Source: Lepidurus packardi
Taxonomy: Eukaryota > Arthropoda > Branchiopoda > Notostraca > Triopsidae
Direction of reading: 5' to 3'
Assembly: GCA_023053545.1 (NCBI GenBank)
Contig: JAKZAN010000007.1
Location: 4,960,001-5,024,000 of the forward strand
Length of the DNA: 64,000 nucleotides
In this document: one piece after another, positions 23,373 through 36,700 of the stretch
How positions within the stretch are numbered: the first letter of the stretch is position 1
How the letters are laid out: each line of letters begins with the position of its first letter
Notes under the pieces: generated by a model
Database searches by the model: none
Seen by the model: the letters and a program-made list of their open reading frames with translations, nothing else
Told to the model about the DNA's origin: nothing
Translations under genes and position numbers: made by a program

Positions 23373-24802
23373 TTTTACGAGATTTCAGTCACGCCTCTAC
23401 AAAGCCTAAGGAGAATTTGCGAGTCAATTAATCGGCCAATGCTAGTTCAATAAGGTAATGGAATACAAACGAGCACTCTAACAATGAAATTAGATAGGCT
23501 TTGATTCGTACTTGGAGATTAACTAAGTGAGATTCGTTTAAGCTAAGAGAATGAAGTTCTGCTTTACTTGACAATTCCCAATGCGTTCTTGCCACACTTT
23601 TTGTTTGCAATAACTAAATTGCTCAGTTTTAAGGACAACCGCACGCCGACAAGGCTAGTCAAATCCCAGTTCCTCCGCGTTGGAACCGTAAACGCACGGC
23701 AACAATGAAATTACCAGTTACATAGTTATGGAATTTCGTTGTTGAAATTTCACTGTTGTACAAGATTTCATAGATGGGCCGATGTCAAAATTAACCTATG
23801 CGAGGCCTTACATTTTAATTTTTGCCTTACATGCCGTTCGATAACCCAATAATCTCGACTCCAAGATAATTTATCAAAAATAAGATAACGCAATTATTAA
23901 AACATAGTCCACACCCACTCATCATGTAGGTTTCTACAGTCTGATTTTAACGAAGCCGCTTGTTAACTAATCACTTAAAAAGATAACGATATAATTTGTT
24001 CGATATCTAGTCATGGGGAAAGTTCAACTGGTAAAACAATACATCACTTGCAGCAACTAGGACAACAACATAAGTTCACTTTATATTTACCTAAATAAAT
24101 CTCAACCTTTTCAACTGAATGTTCCAGTGAAAATACGGAAGTCTAATCGTTCACTGAACAATAAATAATTGCATATGCCACAGTTGTACCCCAGCCACCG
24201 GCTTCCGCAGCGGATTGATTTCGGATGCGGGTTCCCATCAAATAGCGAAACGGTAAAATTTGAAACAAGGACGCTTTGCATTTTACCGAGTCGCATTTCC
24301 CTTTTGCTTTTCGCATTTCTACCAACACCCTAACAGTAACAACGCCATTCAGAATAAACTATTATCTTTTACACTACTATCTTTCTTCCAATAAAATTCG
24401 TGTACTGTCTGATGTTTCAGGATTTCTTATTTTCCATAATTTTAAAACGCTTGTTACAAATTAAATAGAACGAATATAATATAGAACGAAAATAGAACAC
24501 GATCTTTCAATGGCAATCGGCATAGCTTAAGATGATTCCGTGAAATTTCCTTTCCGAATTCCGCTAGGTGGCGCCTTCAAGCGGCCAAGTGTTGAGATGG
24601 ATAGAGGAAAGAATATGGTTGGATGAAAGTATTTGAGTTTCGCTGTTCGCCTCTTACCCACCATCCTATCCAGCATAACGGCTTTTAAAGTTTTGTTATC
24701 GTTTGCTTTGAACGCGTGGAAAGCGAACGTTGTGAAATTAAATATTCAATAAGAATAACACACTGTTATCGACCATTGTATTGGGGATCGCCCGTATACA
24801 GT
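23373..24802. other. Shared intergenic region between divergent genes
   Basis: This 1.4 kb separates the starts of bestrophin copy 1 (minus) and the KIAA0513-like gene (plus), so it should hold both promoters. No clear TATA box was identified. The open frame beginning near 24716 has no ATG until 24803. Confidence 0.5.
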
Positions 24803-26114
24803 ATGTTAAAGAATACACTGGGTGACTGGGTTTCGCTTAAAAATGGTCCTAGCGTTGCAGGAGTTCGTGACGTGTTCGAAAAAACTCTGGCCCAGATCAA
24901 GACAGCAAATTTTCGATTGAGCAAGCCAGCCGAAGACCAACATCAGATTGGATTCAGCAGTGAAATCCTGTTAAACGTGCCTGCCGAAACTTGTAAACAT
25001 AACTTTTCAGAGTGCCTTGTTGATGACTTGCAAATACTTCCAAATGACCAGGCTGGTACGGAGTTGTCCGTGTGTGATGTTACACAAAGATCGGCAGACA
25101 CATATAAAGGGCAGGAGTTAGCTGGCGCCCATGACAACCTTAGTTCTACAGCCCAATTTATGCAGAATTATGTTGAAACTCTTTTCCATCCAGAGCTTTC
25201 ACTGACTCCGGAGCAAAAAGCTGATTTCGGGAGGCTCGTTCAAGTAATATAAATACTTGATTGTGGTTTAGGATTAAGCAAGATTCTCATTTACCTTTTT
25301 CTGTTCGTCTTTTATAGGATGAGTCGGGAAGAACATATTTTGCCCGTTTCATTGACTCCAAGCGGGGCCGCTATAAAAGTGTGAATGAGACAACGTTCTA
25401 TGGCCTCGTTAAGGATTTCGCTCTGGCCTTATTTGAGTGCCATGATTCAGAAGACTTTGCAGCTGCCAAATCCATCATGAACATGTGCTTTACATTTGGT
25501 TATGATAGTGGAGCTCCAGGTGAGTTAATTCGTGCGCTTCTCACGTGCGTTATGAAAGCTACAACAGGCTCGGTTATAGCTTATGTACTTTCTTTTTTAA
25601 TCCGTAGGATGTCCCGTGCAGTATCCATACATGCAATTGAGGGGCCAAGCGCTTTTCAAGAATACACGGTTTTGGTATGCAGCCTTTTTCCAGACAGTCC
25701 AGGAATCTCAAAAAGAGCACATGGTAAATGGGCGGAACGGCGAAGTGGGTTGGAGGGAAAACGTCACTTTTGGTGTGCTGGGGTATGTATAACTTATGTT
25801 GTAGTGGGCTAGTTTGGTCGCAGATGCATTATAACTAACACAAGCTACATCTTCTCTATTGTCTAGTGCCTTTTTGTGCAACATGCACGCTTTGGGGCTG
25901 CGCAAAGACTTTTGTATGGACTTCTTGTACAAACAAAGTAACATTTCTTCACTTCCTTTTGGTAAGTGACAAGCAACATAGTCTTTGTGCATACACTAAC
26001 AACTGGCTGTGTTTAACTAACCCCTTTTTCCTTCTTCCTCTATCCATGCTGCGCTCAGACGAGACCAGAGAGCTGTTGGATTACGTGGATAATCTTTATG
26101 CAGAGGCTCTTTAG
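24803..26114 (+). CDS. KIAA0513-like protein with SBF2-type domain
   Basis: Five exons in phase: 24803-25243, 25318-25519, 25608-25782, 25867-25961, 26059-26114, giving 322 aa. The open frame extends upstream to 24716 but the first ATG is at 24803. The N-terminal ~150 residues are variable. From about residue 148 (DESGRTYFARFIDSKRGRY) onward it resembles the conserved part of vertebrate KIAA0513 and the related segment of the SBF1/SBF2 myotubularin-related proteins, with the pattern NTRFWYAAFFQTV and later ENVTFGVLG. The molecular function of KIAA0513 is poorly defined; vertebrate work links it to signalling and apoptosis-related processes. No signal peptide or membrane segment is visible, so it is probably cytosolic. 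Family assignment is from remembered motifs and needs a profile search. Confidence 0.78.
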
Positions 26115-26987
26115 GCCACTTAGCTGAGCTGAGGCTAACTTTAGGTCTCGAGTAGCACAATTTAGCTACGTAGAATGCACACTTGTTAATCACGTCACCT
26201 GAAGTGACAGCACTTGCGTTATCTTATAAATATATTATATTATTGTTTGTACCGTATAAATTATCGTACGTGATCCATGTTAAATATGGTAAGCTTTAAT
26301 AATGTTCGACAATCCCAGTCATGTGTATAAGTATACCAACGAAAACGGAAATGTGTGATAGTTGATACGTGCGTGTGAACTGTAATAATGGTTTAGATCT
26401 GATTTATAATTATTATTACTTGTGTACCATTTTGACAAGGGAGGTAAGAAAAATATTTTCGTTTTGCCACGATTAGTCTATTGTTGGGTCAAGTGAGTCA
26501 CGTGTCTTATTCATGGTATATTTTGGGAAGTAGTATACAAAACAAACGATCCAGGCTATGTCTGTCCTAGATTCAATAGGTCAAAGAAGACGTAAACGGT
26601 TCTAGACAAGGAAGATGCATACAAGCACCTAATCATCAGCTTAAAACTACCGCTTATGGGCTCTCTACGGACTGCTCAGGGAGTCTGTTTATGTTTGTCA
26701 TGTTTTGTATGCTTGGGCTGCTGGGAAGGAACAACTTGGAAACAGGAATACAAAACTATGGATTTGTTTCAATAACAGCTGATGTGCTGATACATACATT
26801 CAGCCAAAGGAACCAATCACAACAGGGAGGCAATGCGCGCTGCCTTATAACAAGCAGATTTTTAGGCCGGGAGATATCCGTTTAGCTGAATTGCTTGTTG
26901 TTCTTGCTCTGGAACAGCCAAGTTCTTCTTTGCCCTTTTCTTTTCTTCGTTTTTATTTTTTGTTTTGTTTAAAGCGTCAAAAGGTTT

Positions 26988-27173
26988 CTCATCACATTCT
27001 CTGTCGAAAGCAAAATATATTACTTCTTTTATTTGCGATAAGACTCTTGATGGTATGATTAACTTGCTAGTAACAAGCTTCTAATCACATTCTCTGCCAA
27101 ATCCAAAATATAGTACTTCGTTTATTTGCAACAAGACTCTTCACGGTATGATTAACTTGCTTGCAACAAGGAC
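26988..27173 (+). repeat. Tandem duplication, 93-bp unit, two copies
   Basis: Two adjacent units beginning around ATCACATTCTCTG at 26991 and 27084 are about 88 percent alike and share ATGGTATGATTAACTTGC-like ends. No coding frame is maintained, so this looks like a simple segmental tandem duplication in intergenic sequence. Confidence 0.85.
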
Positions 27174-29564
27174 TCTGACTACTTGGAAGAGGCCCATCTT
27201 CCGTCAATTACCGTTTAACTCGGTTGGAGAAGACCTTTCGCCTTCTACTTATCCAGCCGCCTAAAAAGAGAGATTACTGTATGCATGTCAAAGGCAAACC
27301 ACGAGTTTCCAAGTTAATTGAGTTGGGCAAGTTGGCTGGCTAAATTAGCGTCGGGATTGTAGGATGTCCTCTTACCATTGACCAGACAATTTTGCGAGCT
27401 AACTTTGTCCCACGTGTCCTTTTGAGTGTAGAATTTCCCCTTAACATGCCTTGTGAACTGTATGGAAGAAAGTGCCTTTAGTCGAACTTGCTGCTTTGAA
27501 TTTTATTAAAAATAGTAGCACTTAAGTGGAAAAAAACCTTTAATCGTACCCTGTCTGACTTATTATGTTTTAGTGTTTCATGCTGTACGGGTTTTCTTAG
27601 AGCCTGTTTTAATTGTTTTTTTCCAACGTCTTATGAACGGGTGAATAAGCTGATCAGCAACTAATGAATCCCCAGAGGAGATGCTGTTGTAGGAGCGATA
27701 AAAGAGATTTGGGCTGTCTTTTTTATGTCTGCATGCACAGGTGCTGTCTTTCTCAACCGTTTTGGCCATCCCGTAGACCAAAAATGTGTGCTGTTCAAAT
27801 AACAATTGCTTAAGGTTTCTTTGTCTCTCTCTCGGACTACTACACACATATAGCCACAAAGCAAATCCTTATAGATTCTTTTCCAGCTCAGTTTTCTTAC
27901 GTTGATTTATTGAGTAAATACGCGTTGTTATTAGTAGAGCTTGATGGAAACAGTTAGCTGGGCATTGTTGGTGCAGTACTACTTTAATGTCGCGTATTTG
28001 TCGATATTACGATCTAAGTGGTTTTGTTTGATTATTCTTGATGAGAATCGACTTTATTTTGCCTGTTTCTTGAGTCAACAAAATTAGCCATCTGACTGGA
28101 TTACGTGAGATCCTCCGGCGATGCGGTATTAATTAGAAAAGTAAAGTCTGTCAGTTTATAGGATTTTATGTCCCACTTTTGGGCCATTATCTGAAATTAG
28201 AGACTTTATGAACCCTTAAAAGTTTCATTGGGTTGTTTTCATTCTGAAAAAAGGAAAAACAAAATTTTAATGTGTATTATTTTTTTGTGGGTGGCCGCCA
28301 TCTTTACAGGTGGTGACCAAGTATCTACTAAAGCAAGGTGTAATTTGGGGGGTTCCCTGTGACAGAGAAATTGCCTCACGTGTGATTTATGCACCATTGG
28401 GCGTGGCCTGATACTTGCACAAACATCGCTGATAACGGCAGTATATACAATTTCTCTTTTAATTCCTTTTTTAACTTTTTTTTTATTAATTATGTATTTT
28501 GGGATACAAGTGAGATTTGTGGGAATTACGTGACTAGTATAGGTTACGTCATTTTGGATGTCAAAATGTCGTGAGTTTAGTGCGTGAGGATGTCTGGGTT
28601 AATGCGAAAATAATAAACCCCTGCGTACCTTTTATTAACCAGTTTAGTCATTAGGGGGCTTAACAGGACAGGTTTTTATGAGCTTGGAGGCCAGATACAA
28701 CATTATACACAATAAGAAAGTAATATTTTTCGCCGACCTTCTTTGTCTCGGCTTACAACCTCGTTTGCCGAATACCGCCAGGTCTGCCCTGTCCCAGTTT
28801 CGTGATACCACAGATGCACGAAAGCCAAGAGCTATTAGGATCTCTCGTCACACGCCAACGCAGAGATAAGGGGTAATTATAGTACCAAAGTCGTGTGAAA
28901 TTGGTTTGAAGAAATCTGGGAAACGGCGTTGTCGGGTTCAGGCACTTGTTGCAATTCGAATGGCCTTAACCGCAGCTCTGTTGCTCTACCCTGTCTTTAT
29001 TCAAACATATATAATAATAATAAAAGGATGAAATATCTCTATTTTCATTTTTTTAGTTGTTTTCCTCGTAGAGTGAGAGGCGAAGAAAGCTAAGCTAGTT
29101 CGGAATGTTCTTGGAAGCTGTGCGAGACTCGCGCGCCGCACCATGTCGCAGTGAAGACACCGCCTACAGCTCAGAATATAATTGTTCTACAGCCATAAAA
29201 AACGTGGTTCTTAATCACGAATGATGTTTCGTACCCTTCCGGACTTTTACTCCTGCGTGGAGTTCGCATGATGAGTAATACTGAAACCAACCTGGTGACC
29301 TCGGTATGCGTACAGTACTTTCGTAAACCTCAGGCCAAATTTATTTTCTTGATTATTACTTTTCCTCCCCCTTCTTCTTAAAGGCCATAGCTGTCAAAAT
29401 CCAATGGGGAGAATTTGGTGGATGCTTTTAACCTTCATTGTCTTAAGAACGAGAAGCTTCGTCCGTTTAAGGTTTACTGGAACTCAAACGGCTGTGTGAC
29501 GTCATAGACGTATCATGGCGTGACTTGCGGTGCTTCTTAGTATGGTTAGTATTTACCTGCGTGC

Positions 29565-30096
29565 TTAAGGCTCCCGTATATCTTAGCTCGGTATAGGCGG
29601 TTAGCACGAGGAATTTCCGGAACAGCTTTTTTGAGAAAACCAGTGCATCTAATGAAAAAATTCTTTGACAGTAATCTTGAGATTGCTAACAGTTAGCGCA
29701 CAACCAATGCACAGTCGTTTCTAATGAGTAATAAATTAGCAATATGCACATGAAGTTTGCAACTATGAGAATTACGTTACCTAAAATTCTGTCCTTTTGT
29801 TGTGCACTAGCTGCTAATAAAAGAGAACTTTTATTTTAGATTGCTTTCAAATCTGACAAGCCATTTTCTAGAAATTTTGTTCCGAAAGTTTGACGACTTG
29901 ATTTGGGACATTGTGCTGCTACAGCAAACTGTGGTGACAAATTGTACTTTACAGAAGCAAAACAAGCGTAGAAATTTTGTCCGCAATTAACTTCTTTTCT
30001 TACTTTCTTACCTACGGCTTTAAAACAATACAATAAAAAACGCCAGTGCCATCTGTGACTCTTTCCCATCAATAAGCTAAGGTATACGGGAGCTTT
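29565..30096 (+). mobile_element. MITE-like family A copy 2 (long form)
   Basis: It starts TTAAGGCTCCCGTATATCTT and ends AAGCTAAGGTATACGGGAGC then TTTA, the same inverted termini as the copy at 9221. The interior aligns through most of its length and adds about 130 bp missing from copy 1 but shared with the fragment at 51188. No transposase frame is seen; the element is probably non-autonomous. Confidence 0.85.
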
Positions 30097-30675
30097 ATGA
30101 CAGTAAAGTACCGTGGGTACGAACACCTCTGTAACGTCAGACAGCCACGTGACCCTATTTTTCTTTTTTTTTAATAGCTTAACTACTACTACTTCAAACT
30201 TAGCGAGAAGAAGAGAATAGAAAACTAGATTATGTTTCCTTGTTCATTAAGACTTTTTTTTAATGATTATTCCAATGTATCAGTGGTCACAAGTGAATCC
30301 TCTCTGCTCTCCAAGTCCGATCGACTTGCGCATTCGGTGAGGTTGTACTAGAGCCGTCGTCTTTGTATTAACTGGTCTCTTGATTGCAGTCTGCAATACA
30401 CTTTTTTGTTGTTTAAAAAAAAGAAAAAAAAAACATTACTATTTTGTCCACGTGCAGTGGGAGATAACGATATTCAATTCAGAAGAGGGTACCACGAGCA
30501 AGCAATTTTGAAGGTTTGTCCTGATATTGCATCGCACAGCCAGCATTCGGGTTGGGGGATCCTTATTATCTGTACCATGTTGTCAAAAGGCATGTTGTCT
30601 TGAAAGCAAGTGAAATCCTGTGTCTTTCAAATTTATATTTGAGGTCGCCTGGCAACGCTTCTTTGCAGCGACAGT

Positions 30676-30706
30676 CTAATTTAAAAAGTCTTCCTTTTTA
30701 AATTAG
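30676..30706. repeat. Perfect 13-bp hairpin
   Basis: CTAATTTAAAAAG is followed after five bases (TCTTC) by its exact reverse complement. The stem is AT-rich. It may be an RNA hairpin, a cruciform site or chance in AT-rich DNA. Confidence 0.7.
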
Positions 30707-33700
30707 TGGTACACACTTTTTGGAGACACCAGCCAGGGGGGAGCGGGCTCATAGTGATTAGTTTTTCCTGGTCATAAATATCGCGTACTTGATGTGTTTG
30801 CACATGGTTTCTAACGGCAAAAGTTGATGAATGAAGTAGGTTCTCTTCTTTGTTTCGCCGAAAAGACAACAAAGGCTACTAGGGCTGTCACGTCAAATTT
30901 TTGGACTTCGGCATCCTTCCACGCGTAAGGTAAAGAAAACAAGAAAAAGCAGACGAAATAAGAACACGCCAGGCTGTATAACGAACAAAATGAAGCATAA
31001 GAAAACAAACAGAAAATTCAAGAAAAAACCGAAAATTCACTATATGAACTAAGTTGTAAAGCCAGCAAAAAAGGAGCGTGCTCTGTGGGATTCGGTAATG
31101 GATGAGCGGTATGGGGTTTTTATCTATGGATGTTTCCCGTGAATTTTAAAGGAGCGAGACGAATGGTAAACGGGAGGCTATTTATATTATTTTTATTTTA
31201 TTTTTTGCCAGTGCCATAAGTCGTTTTTCTCTTTCGCGTCAAGCCAGTTATTGGTGTTGAACTGCGAAAAGCGTCTAACTCGCAGATGCCTGTGACATGT
31301 GACAGAATTGCTGTACATCATTAATTTGTCAAACGTTACAACAGCGCCAAAGTTCCCTTGTAGCTCGCGTTAACGGACTTGGGGGAGTTGACCATGTTTT
31401 GGGCTGCTGGCAAGAAAAGGGGGAAATTTATCATAATCCGAAAATCATTCTTGAAACTTCCCAGTGCCTTATATTTGATAAGGATAGGTCCTGCGTATAG
31501 TGGGGAAACCGGTGAGTTTCCCTTTCTGCCTAAGATGGGTGTCGTTAATAACTAAAGACTTGAAAAAAATGTTAAAGCAAAAGAAAACTTTGCTTTTATC
31601 TTGTTTAGCCAAACGATAAATTTGTTATTGTGAGGCGCCAAAGTTGAAGTAATATCGGCGTTAGCTATTGACAGATTCTGCGCTGCTCCTGGAATAATAA
31701 AGTGCTGATAATGCTTTGTATATGGGACGTCTGGGGTGCCTAGAGCGGGTGTGAGTTTAGGTTATTACTTATTCAGTCATTTTTTTATTGATTTTTTTAA
31801 AACTTATTTTTTATGAACATCACAATGTCGCCAGACGTCAAAGGTTTTATGACGCTGTGAACAACATAATTCTTGACCTTCCTTGAAGTATTTAGAACTA
31901 AACATATATCTGTTAAGAGTAAAAAAAAAAAATTGCGATAAAAGTTAGTACATCCTTAGCCTTCTTGACAGGCGACACATTTGGAGGCGGTTCAGAGCCC
32001 GTATGTCGTAAAAAAGTGAAGTAAGACAGTCCGAGAGCTAAAGATGAGCATATAACAGAGCAAACAGGCAAATCGTTTTCCTCCGGGGGATTTATCTCTT
32101 TCATGTAACGAATCTTTCCATTTATAATTTCTCAGACAAGTTTTCCCCGATGAAATACTGAACTTCCGCTTTCCAAGCAGTCCGAGTTGCCAAATTTTGC
32201 AGCGCCGACTGTAATTAATGACAGTCCTCAGGAGAGGAGGCTTTTATAGGCGGCGTCTGTCCAGTCCGCCTGGCCATGGGCTTTTATACTTTTAGATCTT
32301 TGGGTTAACTGTTAAACCGGGGTGGGAGTAACGATATATTGCACGCTAACGTGTCATTGAGCTCGTTCATTAGTAAATGAAACGAGTTCGGTATAATTTT
32401 CTTTCGCGCCTTGGCCCTGAGCACCGTCTATGTTTGTACACGGTTTTTGGCTAGCTCTGGAGCAATTTTTTTTTATTAAATCTTCGTTTAATTAAACAAA
32501 AATAAAAAAATCCGTGTCTTTTCCTTCAATCTTTTCCATTACCGGCTTTTATTTCTCAATTAGGTAAAAAAAATTCCACAAATCAAAATGAACAATGAAA
32601 TTTTTGTTTACAACTTTTATGTTATTTTGAAGTTTAGTTTTGACACCGGGTTGTGTTGCTGCAGCAATGCTTGGTAAGAAGTGGACACGGAAGCTCTCCG
32701 GATTTTCGTCAACCAAGACTCCCCCCTTTGTCCAGGAGCATCTCGCACTGCGTTCAGAGGTTTGGAGGTCTGGCGGGTATCGCACTCGGCACTGGCCAAA
32801 AAGGCTCGATCTGGTAACGCAATGGCATGGAGTTCCCGCTCCCGAACTGACGGCATCTCAGTGTTGCTCAGCCTATTGCCACGGTTAGTGCACTGCATTT
32901 TACCCGTCTCGCCTTTCGGTTTTCTCGACTTTACACCTCGTTTGCCCCAACTTTTATAGGCATTGAATCAGTGGTCCGTGCTATCGTATAAACCACGCTA
33001 AGGAAAGTAGACCGGGTTGTTTCATAGCACCTTCCAAGTATAATCCCTGTTACACGCACGAAGCGCATACAAGAAAGGAAAAAAAAGAAAGAGAAAACAA
33101 AACTGGGAGAAAAAATTACTGGCAGCGTTCCTTTTTATGGAACTAAATTACAAGGGAAATTGCCGGACGAAGCGCGGACCAGGTAGAGGCAGTTATGTGG
33201 GTTAGGCTAATTTAGTAAATGCTTTTCCGGCTTTTTGGGCGTTTGCCGATTTCAATACTTTCGTGTGTGGTATGTGTGTGGCTTCTTTCCTCGATTGCGA
33301 AGCCTGTCTATCGGCGAGTCCCTTTAGCGCATATTTGGCATTGCGTGTCGTTTAGTAACTGCCGAACGAGTGTAAGAGGTTAATTTAAGGCGCATTGTAA
33401 TAGCAGGGTGCTATTTACTTTTGGCGTGTATAATTGGGAGGTGAATTCCTGGCAACATCCAAGAGACGATAAAGATCCGCTTTTGTCATCCAAAGGAACC
33501 CCATGGCTGATGAAATAGAATCGTAAGTACTTTAGGATCATTTGAATCCTTTCACAGGGAAAAACGTTTCACCTTAGCCCAGCTTTGTCTTCTTGCGTCG
33601 TATTTTTTTTTATATATATATAGTTTGGCCAATGGCCACCTTGTTTATGACTCTACTGCTTGCTTATTACGGTGGCTGAAGCGCGGATTGTTATAGGAAT

Positions 33701-36700
33701 TTAAATCACAGGGGAACGGTAAAAGTTGACGCTTCCCGAGACATGTGCTGTAGGTGTAATCATTAAGAGTTGCACGGCTTGGGCTACAAGGCTGAGAAAC
33801 CGCCGACTTAGAAAGTCAAAACACAGCATCTTCCCTGAATATTATAACAAAGGAGACAACCATAGTAAGCTCAGTTTTCGGGCTTCTTTTTCGCAATTTC
33901 CCTAGCGTTTCGTGCCCACTTTGCTCTGCTTTAAACAAACCCGAACAGAAAGCGGCCTGTAAGGCATAGATAATAGCCGGCTTTGTGTCGTATCATTACC
34001 GAAGGTCGTAGCGAAGAATCTTGGGGATGAAAGTATTATTATTACCATTATTATTAGATATCTAGTCGTATTCTATGTGTATCACAGCTGCGGCCTGTTG
34101 AAATAAAACACTAAAATAGTGAGTTCGTCGTGGGATCACTTTCCTATATCTACGTTTTGTTTAATCTTTTTAAAAATTATTTATTTACATTATTATTTTT
34201 ATTTTTTGACTGTGAAACGACGTAGTTATTCGCCTGTTGTTATTCCTTATTATTATTTTATGTTTGTATTAATAGTTTATTTCCAGGGTAGATTTTAAAG
34301 ATACTTTTCACCTGCTATTTCGGTTTGAGCGAGCCAAAGTAAGCGAAAGCTTGGATGCGGATGAGCTGGGTTCGTTAGTTGCAAACGGGACGAGATCTTT
34401 GTCTTTTTATCATTACATTAATTATGCCATGTATTGCACGTGTAAGATGTAACACATTTGTCTTGGAAAACAAGCCCAGTGGCACCATTTTTTTCGCAAT
34501 TTTTTTTTTCTTACGGCGTAAGTCACATCTATATGAAGAGGGGGGTCTTGTGATCTCTTTTGCGTATCTTTATTACCCGGCATTTATAATAGCCATGTGG
34601 TCGCAAAATGCAATGAGGCTGCAACGTAAAGCTTTTTTTTTTCTCTTTGCGTTTCGGATTGCTATTGGGAGGGTAGTTTGGCAGGGAAACCGGGAAGTAT
34701 CCTTGCGCGCTTGATAAAGGTTTGGGGGATCTTAAGACTGTTAGGCCAGAGCAATTTGGGCGCCATCGTTGTAACGGAGCAACAGGGACGGCAGTTATTA
34801 AAGAATAAAGCCAGGCTAGGCGGAGACGCAACAATAATAAGAACGGGAATTGAGGAAGTGCAATATAACGACTGACTTGTAATAACTGACTGACTCGACT
34901 CCTCCTTGGTGCTGCTCGCTTATGCTGAAACATTCTACTCCTTAGCTTGAAAACGTGTTTATCTATTGAGAAAAAAAAATTCGTGGCTGTTCTCTCCCGA
35001 GTGTAGTATTAGTGCTCGTGTTTGATGCGGGATTCATTTGCATTTAGCAAGGCGACGATGAGAAGTCGCGTCAGTACTTGTAATTAAAGGCAATTAAAGA
35101 GACTCCTCTGTTTCAATTAAATTTGGGGGTTCCTCTCTCATGTTCTCTTTCAGTCGGGAGATACGGAGGTGACTTGAATTACACGCTTTGGTAATGTACG
35201 GCATGTAATCTCTCCTAGCCTCAAACAAACGCTGCTTGCGTGCGGTGTTTCGCCCCCTTTCTGGATGGACTTGCTAAGCACGTGTTTAATTTCTGTCACG
35301 ACTTTCACTCGCACTAGAGTGTGCTTTTCTCTCCGGACATGAGCTCTGTAGATGCTTAAAGCGAAGCACATAAGTATAACATTTCCTATCTCGGGACTCG
35401 GTCGACATGTGTTAAGCTTTTCGGTTTTCTTTTTGTCTCTCGGAAGTCCACTTGACTCGGTTTCCGATATGGGTTCCGTTGCTCCGTTGCTCCAACAATT
35501 GCGTTTCTAGGCTCCGTTTGCTAAAAGATTTACTATGTATCGAACAAACCTCCAAACCATTGCTTATACTTTAGCCCTGTTCTTTCGCAAACTTGGAGCT
35601 GGACAGCTTGTACTATTTTCTTTACTTTTAATATTTTTTTATCATAGCCGAAATTTCATTACTATGAATATAATCAGCTACTGGTACGATTTTCTCTGTT
35701 CTGTTTTTATTTTATTTTTTCAGAGCCGAAATTGTATTAATATGAATATGATGCAAGGGATGTCCTTTGCGGTTGAGTGGAGTTGAGAGAAGAACTTATG
35801 CCTCAAGTTGCACACGTTAGCTTTTCTTTACCCCAAAAAGAGAAGGAAAGATATATAAAAGTCAACAAGGTTTGTTTGGGCTTTTTCATTTTTTTATTTT
35901 ATTTTTTTACGTGCTAATTGCATTTGACTTCAAAAGACTTTCGGTCATTCCGCCTGAAGTTGTTTAAGAGCAAGTTTTAGAGCGTCCAAGAAAAGTGTCC
36001 CAAATCTGTCAAGTGTAATAAGATTATTAAGACAGGATCAGTAAGGTGTAATAAGCGAACTCGGTTGGCACGTGCGCTCGTTCAATCATGAGTTTTCTGT
36101 CTGGCGCTGTTTTTTGGGGATAAAAATTACTGCAGTCGACTGCACGCAGAGATTACCCGCGCCGGCATGCAAAGTTGCTAATGAGCCCTATTATCAAATC
36201 ATTTCTTGGCCATTAGGTAAGGCTCTGTGAGATGGCGTGAAGGACCCCTCCTTGGGAGCCCCGCGCACGACGGGGGTATTTATGGTTTCTTCTTTTTCAA
36301 TCCTTGCTCAAGATATGTTTGGGGAATGACATTTAAATTTTATGGCCGGTTCGTGAGTTTGGTGTCTATATAACATGTGCACTTGAGGCTTTTAATTATG
36401 CGAAATTTGATCATATATTCGATCCGAGGCCAGAATTTAACGCTAATTCACAGCCCAAACGTGCTGTTCGTATTTTTTTTCTTCTTCTTGTGGGTTTTGT
36501 CCCGTATAAGAATTCGCTTGAATGCTGAATGCTGTCTATATACAATCTGTGGATTTTAGCATTTGAAGACTCGTGCTGAGACGTCAGTGGCGGGCGGGCG
36601 AGAAACTAAAGTCCGAGTGTTGTATGCTAATATAAATGCCTCGTATATCTAACGGGCTATGCCACGATCAGAGTTTCAGGCGAGAGGAAAGGGGGGAAAA

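Noticed and set aside
28900-29000. Possible tRNA around a GGTTCAGGC-like and AATTCGAATGGC stretch
   Set aside because: No A box at the correct spacing and no clover-leaf pairing could be drawn.
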